From positions 1 through 64,000 of the forward strand of contig MEDX01000019.1 of the NCBI GenBank assembly GCA_001724245.1: DNA of 64,000 bases. The letters are read 5' to 3'. The notes below the pieces were generated by a model that saw only the letters and a list, made by a program, of their open reading frames with translations, was not told where the DNA came from and did not search any database. The DNA is from Fonticula-like sp. SCN 57-25 (taxonomy: Eukaryota > Nucleariida > Rotosphaerida). Numbering within the stretch: position 1 is the first letter of the stretch; every line of letters begins with the position of its first letter. The position numbers were made by a program, and so were the translations under genes. Shown in pieces: positions 55,717 to 64,000 of this stretch.

Positions 55717-56999
55717 GGCTGCACCGATCCCCGCCGAAGCGTCTACGACTCTTGTGACAGGAATGCCCACAATGTTGCGGCAGGCATGAGATCGTGTCCG
55801 AACCACGTCAGCGGGCGCACAACTTTTATCCTTTTCGGATGGGTGGCCGGCACGCTGATTGGCTGCCGCCACGGTCTCCTTATGTGACGTCATCACCTTC
55901 AATGCTTCTCACCCGTTGACCGGTCAAATTGGGGTCGGTCGAAGTGGAGGTTCCCTTTTTCGAGTGCCAATCTCGAGGAGCGCGGTCGTAGATCGACGAG
56001 CGCGCAGGATCACAAAGGAGGGAAGGCTCGGCGCGTAGCTCGTGGGTCAGTGGAGACGCATTTGAGTTGAAAGGCGGTAATCGCGAGTGTGTACTGTTTT
56101 AGTGGCATCTCTCGTGTGCTCCTTTTTGCAGCTTCCGACGGGGGAAAGAAGGGTGACGTGAGCGAATATTTGTGGGATACGGAGAGCGCGACTTTTTCGT
56201 TCCCTATACCCGCCCCGCCCTCTCGCTCTGCTCTGCACATAGAGAAAGCGTTTGTGGCCACCTTGCTGCTTCGTATTACTCTGCATTTGCGACGTGATTT
56301 TCTTCTTTCTTGGGTTGCTTGTCGATCATCGTCGTCACCCCGCTTCTAGAGTTTTGATTTCGTCTTCCTTGGAGCAAGGGGAGACGGGCTAGAGCTTTAT
56401 ACTTTTTCCTGCAAAGGAAGCGGCGCCCATTCTAGAGGTACGTCCCTTTTTTACCCTTCATCCTTGCTCCTTTTCTCTTTTTTTCTGTCGTGGATTGGGA
56501 TGGGCGGCTGTTTCTTTCCCAAACGCCTGGGAAGGGGTCAGTTTCTCTGCATCTGAGGAGTGTCCCCGTGCTCTATGTGGTCACTTGAAGTGGGCCGGCA
56601 TTGTCAATTAGATATGCCAACTTTTCCCCTGTTTTTTTGGCTCCTTCCTTGCTTGCTCAGTTTAGGGGGATCCCGGGGCGCGGTTTGGGGATGGTTGCCT
56701 GCACGTGCTCCTAGTTAATAATTGCGCGGCTGTCGTGTTTCCTTATTGCCGGCCGCGCCGTCCCCTTGTCGTGTCTGTTCCTTTTCGAGGTCGCTCTGTC
56801 TCCTTTGTGGCCGTGACTCTTTTTTCCTTTGGCGACTTTTTTTTTGCGCTGCTGCTTTTGTTGTTTTCCTCTTCATCGAGCATCGATCTTTTGATCTCGT
56901 TTCCTCCTCCCTTTTGCCGATCGAGTCTCTTTTCTTACGCTTCCCTCTTTCTCTTTGTGCATCGCGCCGCACAGTTATTTCGGCGCGCGCCTACTTTTA
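55717..56999. promoter_or_regulatory. Long leader region of the PSP1-C gene
   Basis: This is 1.28 kb without a convincing gene. The left end is the PRP18 promoter, with TGTGACAGG at 55754-55762, GCTGATTGG at 55854-55862, and TGACGTCA at 55885-55892. From about 56440 the plus strand is strongly T/C-rich. GAGGTACGT at 56435-56443 is a good splice donor, and GCTTGCTCAG at 56651-56660 a possible acceptor. A 5'-UTR intron of 223 nt (56438-56660) is therefore plausible. If so, this gene has an unusually long leader. Confidence 0.45.
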
Positions 57000-59202
57000 A
57001 TGATGATCGACGTGAGCCGATTCGATGAGAGCGGCGTGAAGAGCAATAGCACTGCCAACGTCGCTGCGCCTTCCACGTCAGCGATGCCCACGCTATGGGG
57101 CAATCTCGGCCGCGACGACGCCTCTTCGTGTACGCCGCCTCGGTTTTTGAGCGTACCGCGCCTGATGCTCACGTTATTTTTTAGATGGTCTTCGTGCGCC
57201 TGCCGCTGGCGGCCGCGATCGCTCGTCGTCTCTATCGAGCGCCCCGAATCCCTCGTACGGCGGCGAACCGCGCACTGGCGCCGCCGTGGACACCACCGCG
57301 TGGTCCAATGAAGTAGACGGCGGCCTTCCCGGCGTGAGCGTGTCGGCGTGGACGGCCTCTTCGCCACACGTCCGCCGCGGGTCGCTCAACCCCTCTTCGC
57401 TCTTTTCCGCCGACATGCAGGCGTACGCTTGCTCATTTGTTCGAAACAGAATTAGCTGACTGTACATTTAGGTCGCTGCCGCGTCTTGAGGAGCAGCTTG
57501 CGTGGCGGTACGAGCAGCGTCCGCGCTCCAAGACGGTCGACGAAGGCGCTGGCGCCCCTGGTGAGGACCCGTGGGCGCGTCAGACGGCGTCGCAGTCGGC
57601 GTCGGCGATGCCGAGCATCCACGAGTACGGGCGGCCGCCGTCAGGGACGGGCAGCGCGCCGTCGGTAGACTGGTCGCCGTTTGGCGGCACCCCCACGGCG
57701 TGGGGCAGCGCCGAGGACGAGGCTGCGGCGAGCAGGAGACGTTCGGCGTCGATGCCGCTCTACAGGGAAGACGAAGCGCTGTCGCAGCAGCACGCGCAGA
57801 TGCTGCTCCAGCCGCAGGGTCCGGGGGCGGCGGCTTCCTCTTGGCGCACAGTGCGCAGCCCGCCGACAAACGACGTATCGGGTATCTGGGCGGCCTCTGC
57901 AATGCGCCGTATGCGTACGTGAAGAAAAGATGTGGGAAAGTGGGAAATATGTGAAAGTTTGTGTTGTGGTCTCTCCTGTGCTGGGTTTCCAACTTTGACT
58001 GACACTTTTCCTGCTCTGCAGAGGACTCGCCGTCGCATATGATGAGCCACCAGTACGAGCCCGACTACTCCTACTCTGGCCCTTCGTCGCGCACCTCGAG
58101 CGGCAACCCTCCCCCGCTTCCGCCTGGCTTTGGCGGCCCCGCCACTTCCTCTTCCTCGTCGTCGCCGTCCATCCGCAACGACCGCTCGCCCATCGGCTTC
58201 CCGCCGTTCAGCGGCAGCGGCGCCGCCGGTGATGACGGCTACGACCGCGCCGCGTACGACTATGCGTCGCGCGCGCGCCAATACGACCAGTCACCCGTCC
58301 CGTCCGTGTCGGCGCCGCCGTCGGGTTCGGCCGCGGGCTCGGCCGGCTCGACAAGTGGGTCGTCGAGCTTTGCGTCCGTCGCCGCCGCCGCTGCCGGCGT
58401 GTCTCCCTCGCCGTCGGCATCTTCTACGTCGGCCTCTCCTTCTGGCGCGGCGCGCCCGCGCTCCAACTCGAGCCGCGCCGGCTCGTCGTTCGCGCCCGTT
58501 TTCCCCCCTGACGCGTCGGCCGAGTGGCAGGACGACTATGAGCTCGACATGCGCGGCGACGACTCGTACGGCGCCGAGCGCAGCCAGTCGTTCAGCGGCT
58601 TTTCGACGGACGATGACGCGATGATGCACGGCGGTAGCGGGTCGCAGCCGCCGGCCCACCAGCGCCGCCGCGCGATGACCGCGCTCGGCTCGACGGCGGT
58701 CGGCGCGCACGGCCACGACGAGCTCGCTCAGGGCGTCGAGTTTTACCGCGTTGAATTCAAGAACGGCCGCGCGTCGTCCTACTTTGTTGAGGATACGCGC
58801 CGCGTAAAGTTCAAGGTTGGCGACTGGGTGCTTGTCGAGGCGGACCGCGGCAAGGATCTCGGCCGTGTGACTGGCCGCGGGACCGAGTTTGCCGACAAGG
58901 ACGCCAAGGCGATCTGCCGGCTTGCGCACCCGCCAGAGACGGCGCAAATGTCGCTCAAGCTGCAGGACGAGATCAAGGCGCTCGCGCTCTGCCAGACAAA
59001 GTGCCGGCTCAAGAAGCTCCCGATGGAGGTTGTCGACGCAGAGTACCAGTGGGACAGGCGCAAGCTGACGTACTACTTTGTCGCGGACAGGCGCATTGAC
59101 TTTAGGGAGCTCGTCAGGGAGCTCTTCAAGGTGTACAAGACGCGCATCTGGATGTGCTCGGTCGAGGACCCAACAAAGCGCGTGGGTGTCATCAAGAACT
59201 AG
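57000..59202 (+). CDS. PSP1 C-terminal domain protein
   Basis: Four exons (57000-57129, 57185-57422, 57472-57914, 58022-59202) join in frame to 663 residues. The first about 480 residues are Ser/Pro/Gly/Ala-rich and disordered. Within them LEEQLAWRYEQRPR is a short conserved-looking helix. The last about 140 residues are the PSP1-C domain: FYRVEFKNGRASSYF, FKVGDWVLVEADRGKDLGRV, MEVVDAEYQWDRRKLTYYFVADRRIDFRELVRELF. The domain occurs from bacteria (RicT/YaaT) to fungi and trypanosomatids, often in RNA regulation; yeast Psp1 was found as a DNA polymerase alpha suppressor. The function here is unknown. Confidence 0.85.
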
Positions 59203-59812
59203 AGGAGAGGAGGGCGCGGCGGCGGCGGACATATTTGCATCTGTTTCTAAGAAAGAGTCATTTTCGCGCGATAAGAGAGGTTTTTCGGTGTCGTTCCTGC
59301 CTTGCGGTACAAGCGAGGGGAAGACGCATATGTGAGTCGTTTTAACTATTATTCGTGCTTCATTGTCGATATTTGATACATTTTTATGTCGCTTTTTTCA
59401 ATGTTTGCGGTCCGCCGCCGCAGCCGGTTTCCTCTCGTGGTGCGCCGCGCGCCTTTCGAGATACATGTTTCGTCAATGTTGATTCCTCATATCATCTATA
59501 CTCTTTCTCTCCTCCTTTCTTTTTGCGGTTGTCGCTTTTCCCTGGTAGGCGCGTGTGCTTTGTGCTGTACGGATAAAAGGATAGATTACGTAGATTTATA
59601 TTGTCGCACGGCCACCGCAGCTAGGGCTTTCTTTATCGTCGCCCTTTTTTACCTCAGTGTACCAGGCCGCATTATTTATAATAAATCAACAGCAGATTAC
59701 GCATATTTTTTGCTTTCTTGCACGTTTTTACCCACGTTTTACACTCTTTTTCGTTGAAATTTTTATTGTTTGTTGATACACTGAAAGGTGTGTCACCAAT
59801 GACACACACGCG
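59203..59812. other. T-rich convergent 3' region
   Basis: 610 bp holding the 3' UTRs of two converging genes. It is T-rich throughout, with AATAAA-like words near 59689. No gene or repeat is supported. Confidence 0.45.
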
Positions 59813-60304
59813 CTAAGCCGACTTTGACTTTTGACGCGCCGGGAACGGAACGTCGACGGACGCCATGCGGACGAGGAGCAGCAGCGGGACAAAGAAAAAG
59901 ATGAGGTAGAGCGGGGCGACGCGCATCTTGTTCTCGATCGACATGTCGGACGCAACAATGTGCGCGACGCACGGGATGACGGTCGTCATGACATGCGCCG
60001 AGTAGATGATGGCCGGCATCCTGATCCAGTTTTTGCGCGCGAGCAGCGCATAGACAGCAATAAAGAAGAAGGGCAGCTGCACGATGGCCTCGGTGAGGAG
60101 CAGGCTGTGCATCCACGGCTCGGGTGCGGTCAGGGTCGTGTCCTGCGACGCCGCAGTGTACTCGAGCACCGCCTGGCGCAGGAAAGTGGGAAAGTGCTCA
60201 TCAAGGAACCAGTTGGGAAGGACGCCTTGAATGTCGGCGGTCAGACTCACGATGATGTGGAGCACAAAGTAGGGCACAAACACCCAGCGATCAAGCCAGG
60301 ACAT
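59813..60304 (-). CDS. TMEM97: TMEM97/sigma-2 receptor (EXPERA) protein
   Basis: This is an intronless gene of 163 residues, the family size. Four membrane helices carry the EXPERA pattern: DRWVFVPYFVLHIIVSLTADIQGVLP, a Pro-rich luminal loop with EPWMHSLLLTEAIVQLPFFFIAVYAL, then VMTTVIPCVAHI and a last helix. The tail is basic (ARQKSKSA), like an ER retention signal. TMEM97 and its relatives (EBP, TM6SF2) handle sterols in the ER and NPC1 traffic. Start 60304 is the first Met of the first helix. Confidence 0.9.
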   Translation of the reverse strand: MSWLDRWVFVPYFVLHIIVSLTADIQGVLPNWFLDEHFPTFLRQAVLEYTAASQDTTLTAPEPWMHSLLLTEAIVQLPFFFIAVYALLARKNWIRMPAIIYSAHVMTTVIPCVAHIVASDMSIENKMRVAPLYLIFFFVPLLLLVRMASVDVPFPARQKSKSA

Positions 60305-60613
60305 GGCGCGCGCGTTGGTGGGGTAGCAGCGGTCGAAAATATGGCCTGATGATCCAAGTGATCGTTGATTCCCTTTCACTTGGCGTTCACTGCAATGTTC
60401 CAAATACTAGGCACGTGATATTGATCACATGATTCATTTGCATCACGCCAGTCGGCTAAAGAGTTGGCAAATGGCGAGTTGGCAAATGGAGAGTTGGCAA
60501 AAGGCTTGCCGATTGCCAGTTGGCTACAGCGCGCGTCTTTTGTAGTGTTCTTTGCTCTGAGCTCGTCGGGCGGCAGAGACGGCTTTTGGAGGAAAATCAA
60601 TAGCGCAGACGCG
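60305..60613. promoter_or_regulatory. Bidirectional promoter of TMEM97 and the WD40-SAM gene
   Basis: 309 bp containing GCACGTGA at 60410-60417 and a threefold 15-bp repeat at 60461-60505. No other feature is seen. Confidence 0.5.
60461..60505. repeat. 15-bp direct repeat, three copies
   Basis: GAGTTGGCAAATGGC (60461-60475), GAGTTGGCAAATGGA (60476-60490) and GAGTTGGCAAAAGGC (60491-60505). Two related half-copies (TTGCCGATTGCCAGTTGGC) follow. The array sits in a shared promoter about 110-150 bp before the WD40 start. Confidence 0.9.
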
Positions 60614-62767
60614 ATGGCGAAGCGGCTGATCAGGAAAGCGACTGTTAAGACGCACAGTAGTTGGGTATGACGTTGTTTCTTCTTCTCACGGCGTGCTGTT
60701 GGTCTGGCGCTGATTGGGTTTTCAGATGGAAGGGTGCGCCATTTCCCCGGATGGCAAATTTGTGGCAACTGGCAGTGATGACTTTACGCTCTGCATCACC
60801 GATATTTCCACGCGGGAAAAGGTGTACACAGTGCAGTATGGTGGTGAACATGTACGTGCCTGGATGTCCGCTCTAGTTCTGATCCTCGCGTTCAAGGTGT
60901 ATGGTGTCGCGTGGTCGCCCGATGGGACGCGCCTTGTCGCTGTGACGGGCTACATAGGCGTCAACGGGGGGGGCACTGTCATCGAAGTTACAAACAACAA
61001 TGCTCATTCGGCCGTGTACGAGAACAAGCATGAGGTAAGCATCTCTGGGCCGTTCTTACGTTGCTCATTACGTGTCTAGTTGTCTGGATGCGCGTTTAGC
61101 CCAAGCGGTATCCTTGCCATCGGTGGGTTTGATCGGGCAGTGACTCTCTTAAACCCGTCCAACAACTATGCAGTTGTGCAGAAACTAACCGGATTGGCTA
61201 GTATTGTGCGTTGCCAAATAATTACCGTTTTTACTCACAATTGACTGTGCAGGTGAACCGTCTTGCCTTTTCTCCTGACGGTAATCTGCTTGCGGTGGGC
61301 TGCACTAAAGGCCACATATACGTTTATCGACTGACCAGAGGCAGGTGGGCAGAAGTAACAATTTTGAAGCATTATTCAATTAGTGTACGATACTTGCATT
61401 GCTATTTTAATTTGCGTAGCTGATTAATACTAGATAACGTCCCTATGCTTTAGTCCCTCTGGCCGCATGCTATTGGCTACAAGTGAACGCATGACTGCTT
61501 CCATCTGGGATGTTCCATCTGGGATGTTCCATCTGGAACCAGGTGGATATCTGCTCCTTGCGTAAAACTGGACGATGTGCAGAATGTACGAGTTCCCGCG
61601 TATATTAAGTTTGCCCTTCCATTCGGCGGCGGTGCCTTCTTTGAAGATGACTTTGTCGTCACTGGTTCATATGGTAAATCTCTCTGCATTTGGCGCACCT
61701 CTGATGGAAAGCAGACTGCAAAATACGACTGTGACGCAGTGGTATGTCACTCGCTAGTCTATTCTGATTGCTTATTCCTATGGTTTCCAGGTAACGTCAT
61801 TGTCGTATCATGCTGGGTCTGGTACCATTGTAGCTAGTCTTTTCGATGGTCGCGTTGAATTTTGGGAACAATTCGTCCTACCCGCTCATGCGTGCGTCCG
61901 CGAGCGGCTGGCGGAGGCGCAGGCGCAAGTCAAGGTAATCGAAGCGTCACTTGAGAAAGTAGACGATGGATTACATCAGCAAATGTCACGTGAGCAGGAA
62001 CTGAAGCAATCCATCTCCGACCTTGAAGCCAAACGTACGAACTTCATGTCACGCAAAAGTTACGCCACGTAGGCTTTCTCATTTATTTCAATTGTATAGT
62101 GGCGAGCGAGCAGCAAACACTCAAGACACTACAAACTGACGAGTATATTGCACAGTCGCGTGAACTTACTATGCTGAAGGAGTGGCATAGTGATCTGCTC
62201 GGTATCATTCATGTGTGCACGCAGACACTTGACAGCTTGACGGATTGTCTGCTGGTTTCTGGATTGGAGGACCTTCGCGGGGATGCCTTCAAGGAGTGGC
62301 TGTGCGATATTGGCATGCACGACCTGCAAACTGTATTGAAGGACACGAATGGGAGCATGCTGACGATGCGCAACGTGGAAAACGTGATGGAGTATGGTGT
62401 GTCATTCCAAGATGCCGCCGCTCTTCAACTGCGCGGCTACATTGCACATTACAAGCTGAGTGATGACAGCACATTTGCCCCGCCGAGTGATAGTATTCTG
62501 TCGTGGAACGAAGCGCAAACGGCGGACTGGATTAAGACTCTGGATGACCAGTACGACTCGCTCGCTGCTGGAGGCTTGCACGGCGCGGCGCTCTGCTCGA
62601 TGTCATCTATGCGCGTGGTTGATATTAGCAAGGGCGCCCTTAATGCCCCCGACGCCGTCAAGTTTATCGAACTGGTGCGTGAAAAGCGAAGGGAGGTGGA
62701 CGGCGACAAGGACCCGTGGGTGGCCAAGTGGAGTGGGGCGAGTACAATTGATAACCAAGCTGCCTAG
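60614..62767 (+). pseudogene. WD40-coiled coil-SAM gene, frame broken by a 14-bp duplication
   Basis: Exon 1 (60614-60664) is 17 codons. Introns follow at 60665-60725, 60852-60896, 61035-61079, 61206-61252, about 61385-61433, and two near 61740-61795 and 62034-62100. WD40 blades read GCAISPDGKFVATGSDD, GVAWSPDGTRLVAV, GCAFSPSGILAIGG, RLAFSPDGNLLAVG, LCFSPSGRMLLATS, and VVTGSYGKSLCIW. A coiled coil and two SAM-like domains (FKEWLCDIGMHDL; WNEAQTADWIKTL) end the protein, a layout near WDSUB1 without the U-box. The unit at 61507-61520 is repeated at 61521-61534, shifting the frame into TAA at 61563. With one unit the frame would run through. It is either a recent loss of function, an allele, or an assembly error. 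Codons are less GC-rich than in its paralogue downstream. Confidence 0.75.
61507..61534. repeat. 14-bp tandem duplication inside a WD40 exon
   Basis: GGGATGTTCCATCT occurs twice in direct succession. Fourteen is not a multiple of three, and the reading frame before and after fits a single copy. Confidence 0.9.
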
Positions 62768-63478
62768 CGCCCTCCTCCTTCTTTCAATGTAGTACAGTTT
62801 ATTATCCTTTTCTCTTTCAGTCTATCTTTATCTAGTCCACTTTATCTAGTCTACTTTATCTAGTCTACTTTCGGAATACAATAATTAATAAGACTATCAC
62901 GACTTCCATTATACTATGCCGCCTATGCGATTCCGCCGGGCACGCGTCAATAGTGACCTAAGAAGGCGCGCGCAGCGCTCACAGCCACCATGAGTTGTGC
63001 GCTAAAGTATGCGTGACAACCGCGCTGCATACAGAGCACACTCATATTCGTTTCGGTCGTCTCGCGCCATTCGGGGCCGCCGCGGCGGCCGCCAGCCGCC
63101 GCCGCCGCCGCGCCCAATCAGAATCAGAAACGATTTTGGCTTCAACGCAACATCGTGCAGTCCGCGGCAGATATAATACTACAATATTACCGCGTATACT
63201 GAATGGCGCCGGTCGCTGCCGTGTACTTGGATGCCCATCGGGTTATTTGCTCTGCTGCGCCAGGTCCGGCGTTCGGCACAAAACAATCAACAAGGTTGCC
63301 GCAGTGCTGCGCCGGAGCGGGAGCGCGTCCAAGAAAGGAAACGTCACGATCAAGTTGCAATCGGCCTGGGTGGTCTTTCATTTTTTACACACAAATCGCC
63401 GAGCAATTATGAAAGGTCACGAGCCGGCTCTGCCCGACCCCTCGGCAGTGCCTTTTGTGCTCCACGTCGATCGTCGGG
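62768..63478. other. Spacer between tandem WD40 genes
   Basis: 711 bp. It starts with the 3' region of the first WD40 gene, including a 14-bp triple repeat. A GCC-repeat tract lies at 63078-63110, followed by CCCAATCAG at 63113-63121 and the upstream region of the second WD40 gene. An open frame at 62995-63558 overlaps the second gene in another frame, and its product looks random. Confidence 0.5.
62826..62867. repeat. 14-bp tandem repeat, three copies
   Basis: CTTTATCTAGTCCA, then CTTTATCTAGTCTA twice (62826, 62840, 62854). It lies directly 3' of the WD40-SAM gene. Confidence 0.9.
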
Positions 63479-64000
63479 ATGGCGCAGCGACTCGTCAAGA
63501 AGGCGACTATTCAGCCGCACACACAGGATGTGCGTCGCGCTTCTCCCGCCGCGCTTGATCTGACGGTTGCTTGCAGGTGTTTGGGTGTGAGATTTCCCCC
63601 GACGGCACGCTGGTTGCGACCGGCAGCTATGACAACTCGCTCTGTATTACCAATACTGCCACGCAGGCAAGGGTGTACAAGGTCGAGTGTGATAATCACG
63701 TACGTGCGTGGATGTCTGCGATTGCTCTGACCATCGCGTAGGTGTATGGTGTCGCCTGGGCGCCCGACGGCAAGCGCCTCGTCGCCGTGACGGGCCACAT
63801 GAGGAACGAGGCGGGCTCGGTCATCCAGGTCACCAACAACAAGGCGCACGCGACTGTGTACACGACCAAGGCGCACGTACGCATCATGATGGTCGGGGCA
63901 ATCGCGCTCACCCTTGCGTAGCTGTTTGGATGCGCGTTCAGCAGCAGCGGCATCCTCGTTGTCGGCGGCGATGACAAGGCAGTGACGCTCTTGGACCCGT
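63479..64000 (+). CDS. WD40 paralogue of the preceding gene (5' part only)
   Basis: The gene continues past the window edge. Exons 63479-63529, 63577-63699, 63742-63876 and 63922 onward are separated by introns of 47, 42 and 45 nt. The first exon has the same length (51 nt) as in the upstream gene, and all three introns sit at matching places. The peptides align along their length: AQRLVKKATIQPH with AKRLIRKATVKTH; GCEISPDGTLVATGSYD with GCAISPDGKFVATGSDD; YGVAWAPDGKRLVAVTG with YGVAWSPDGTRLVAVTG. It is thus a tandem duplicate. Codon use is GC-rich, like the rest of the window and unlike the first copy, so this copy is more probably the constrained one. Confidence 0.85.

Noticed and set aside
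62995-63558. 187-residue open frame before the second WD40 gene
   Set aside because: Low-information composition; it overlaps the WD40 first exon in another frame and has no domain.
1-64000. CRISPR arrays, tRNA, rRNA, transposases, retroelements, viral genes
   Set aside because: Looked for on both strands. Repeats found are short tandem or protein-module repeats only, and no characteristic motifs or structures were seen.
1-64000. Assignment to a yeast-like fungus such as Malassezia because of compact genes and VOC-PFK
   Set aside because: The CCP/FN3 receptor pseudokinase and four-domain SOD do not fit; only a broad placement is defensible.

Overview
This is nuclear DNA of a compact, GC-rich unicellular eukaryote. 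Genes sit a few hundred bases or less apart on both strands, and most are split by short spliceosomal introns that keep the frame. All gene models here were built by hand from conserved protein motifs, GT..AG borders and codon phase. Two observations bear on lineage. The phosphofructokinase carries an N-terminal VOC (glyoxalase-like) domain, a layout I know from fungal PFK subunits. A receptor-like protein with about 21 Sushi/CCP modules, EGF, FN3 and a (pseudo)kinase domain is not something fungi are known for. A non-fungal holomycotan or another opisthokont relative fits best, but this is inference and the genus is not resolved.

Layout. 0.5-8 kb: monocarboxylate-type MFS transporter, then a head-to-head pair for mitochondrial fatty-acid oxidation (ACADM and CPT2, 75 bp apart), then an NCLX-type Na+/Ca2+ exchanger. 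8.5-14 kb: a RhoGAP protein with a minisatellite-coded tail, RRS1, and an F-box/DTW fusion. 14-24 kb: mitochondrial Hsp78/ClpB, an unknown basic protein, a NAT/transglutaminase-like protein, a TOM1/GPR137-type 7TM protein, a PHD-zinc knuckle-PHD (PZP) chromatin reader, and an unknown acidic protein. 24-34 kb: a secreted four-domain Cu/Zn-SOD, NOG2 GTPase, a PH-IQ-DH-PH RhoGEF, and a mitochondrial carrier. 34-44 kb: a PASK/PIM-like kinase, the VOC-PFK fusion, an HCF-1-like Kelch-FN3 protein ending in a chromo-barrel, and a small PSI-type membrane protein. 44.7-51.5 kb: the giant CCP receptor pseudokinase. 51.8-64 kb: an ankyrin-MIT-FYVE-RING protein, PRP18, a PSP1-C protein, TMEM97, and two tandem WD40 genes, the first interrupted by a 14-bp frameshifting duplication and the second cut by the window end.

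Functional links. ACADM, CPT2 and an acylcarnitine-type carrier belong to mitochondrial beta-oxidation. RRS1, NOG2 and PRP18 are core RNA/ribosome genes. A RhoGAP and a RhoGEF both act on Rho GTPases. Divergent gene pairs share short promoters with three recurring motifs: CTGATTGG/CCAATCAG, TGTGACA, and CACGTGA. Nearly all introns start GTACG or GTGCG rather than GTRAGT. They fall mainly into a short class (42-65 nt) and a long class (about 165-280 nt) that shares a T-rich style. I saw no tRNA, rRNA, CRISPR, transposase, retroelement or viral gene.
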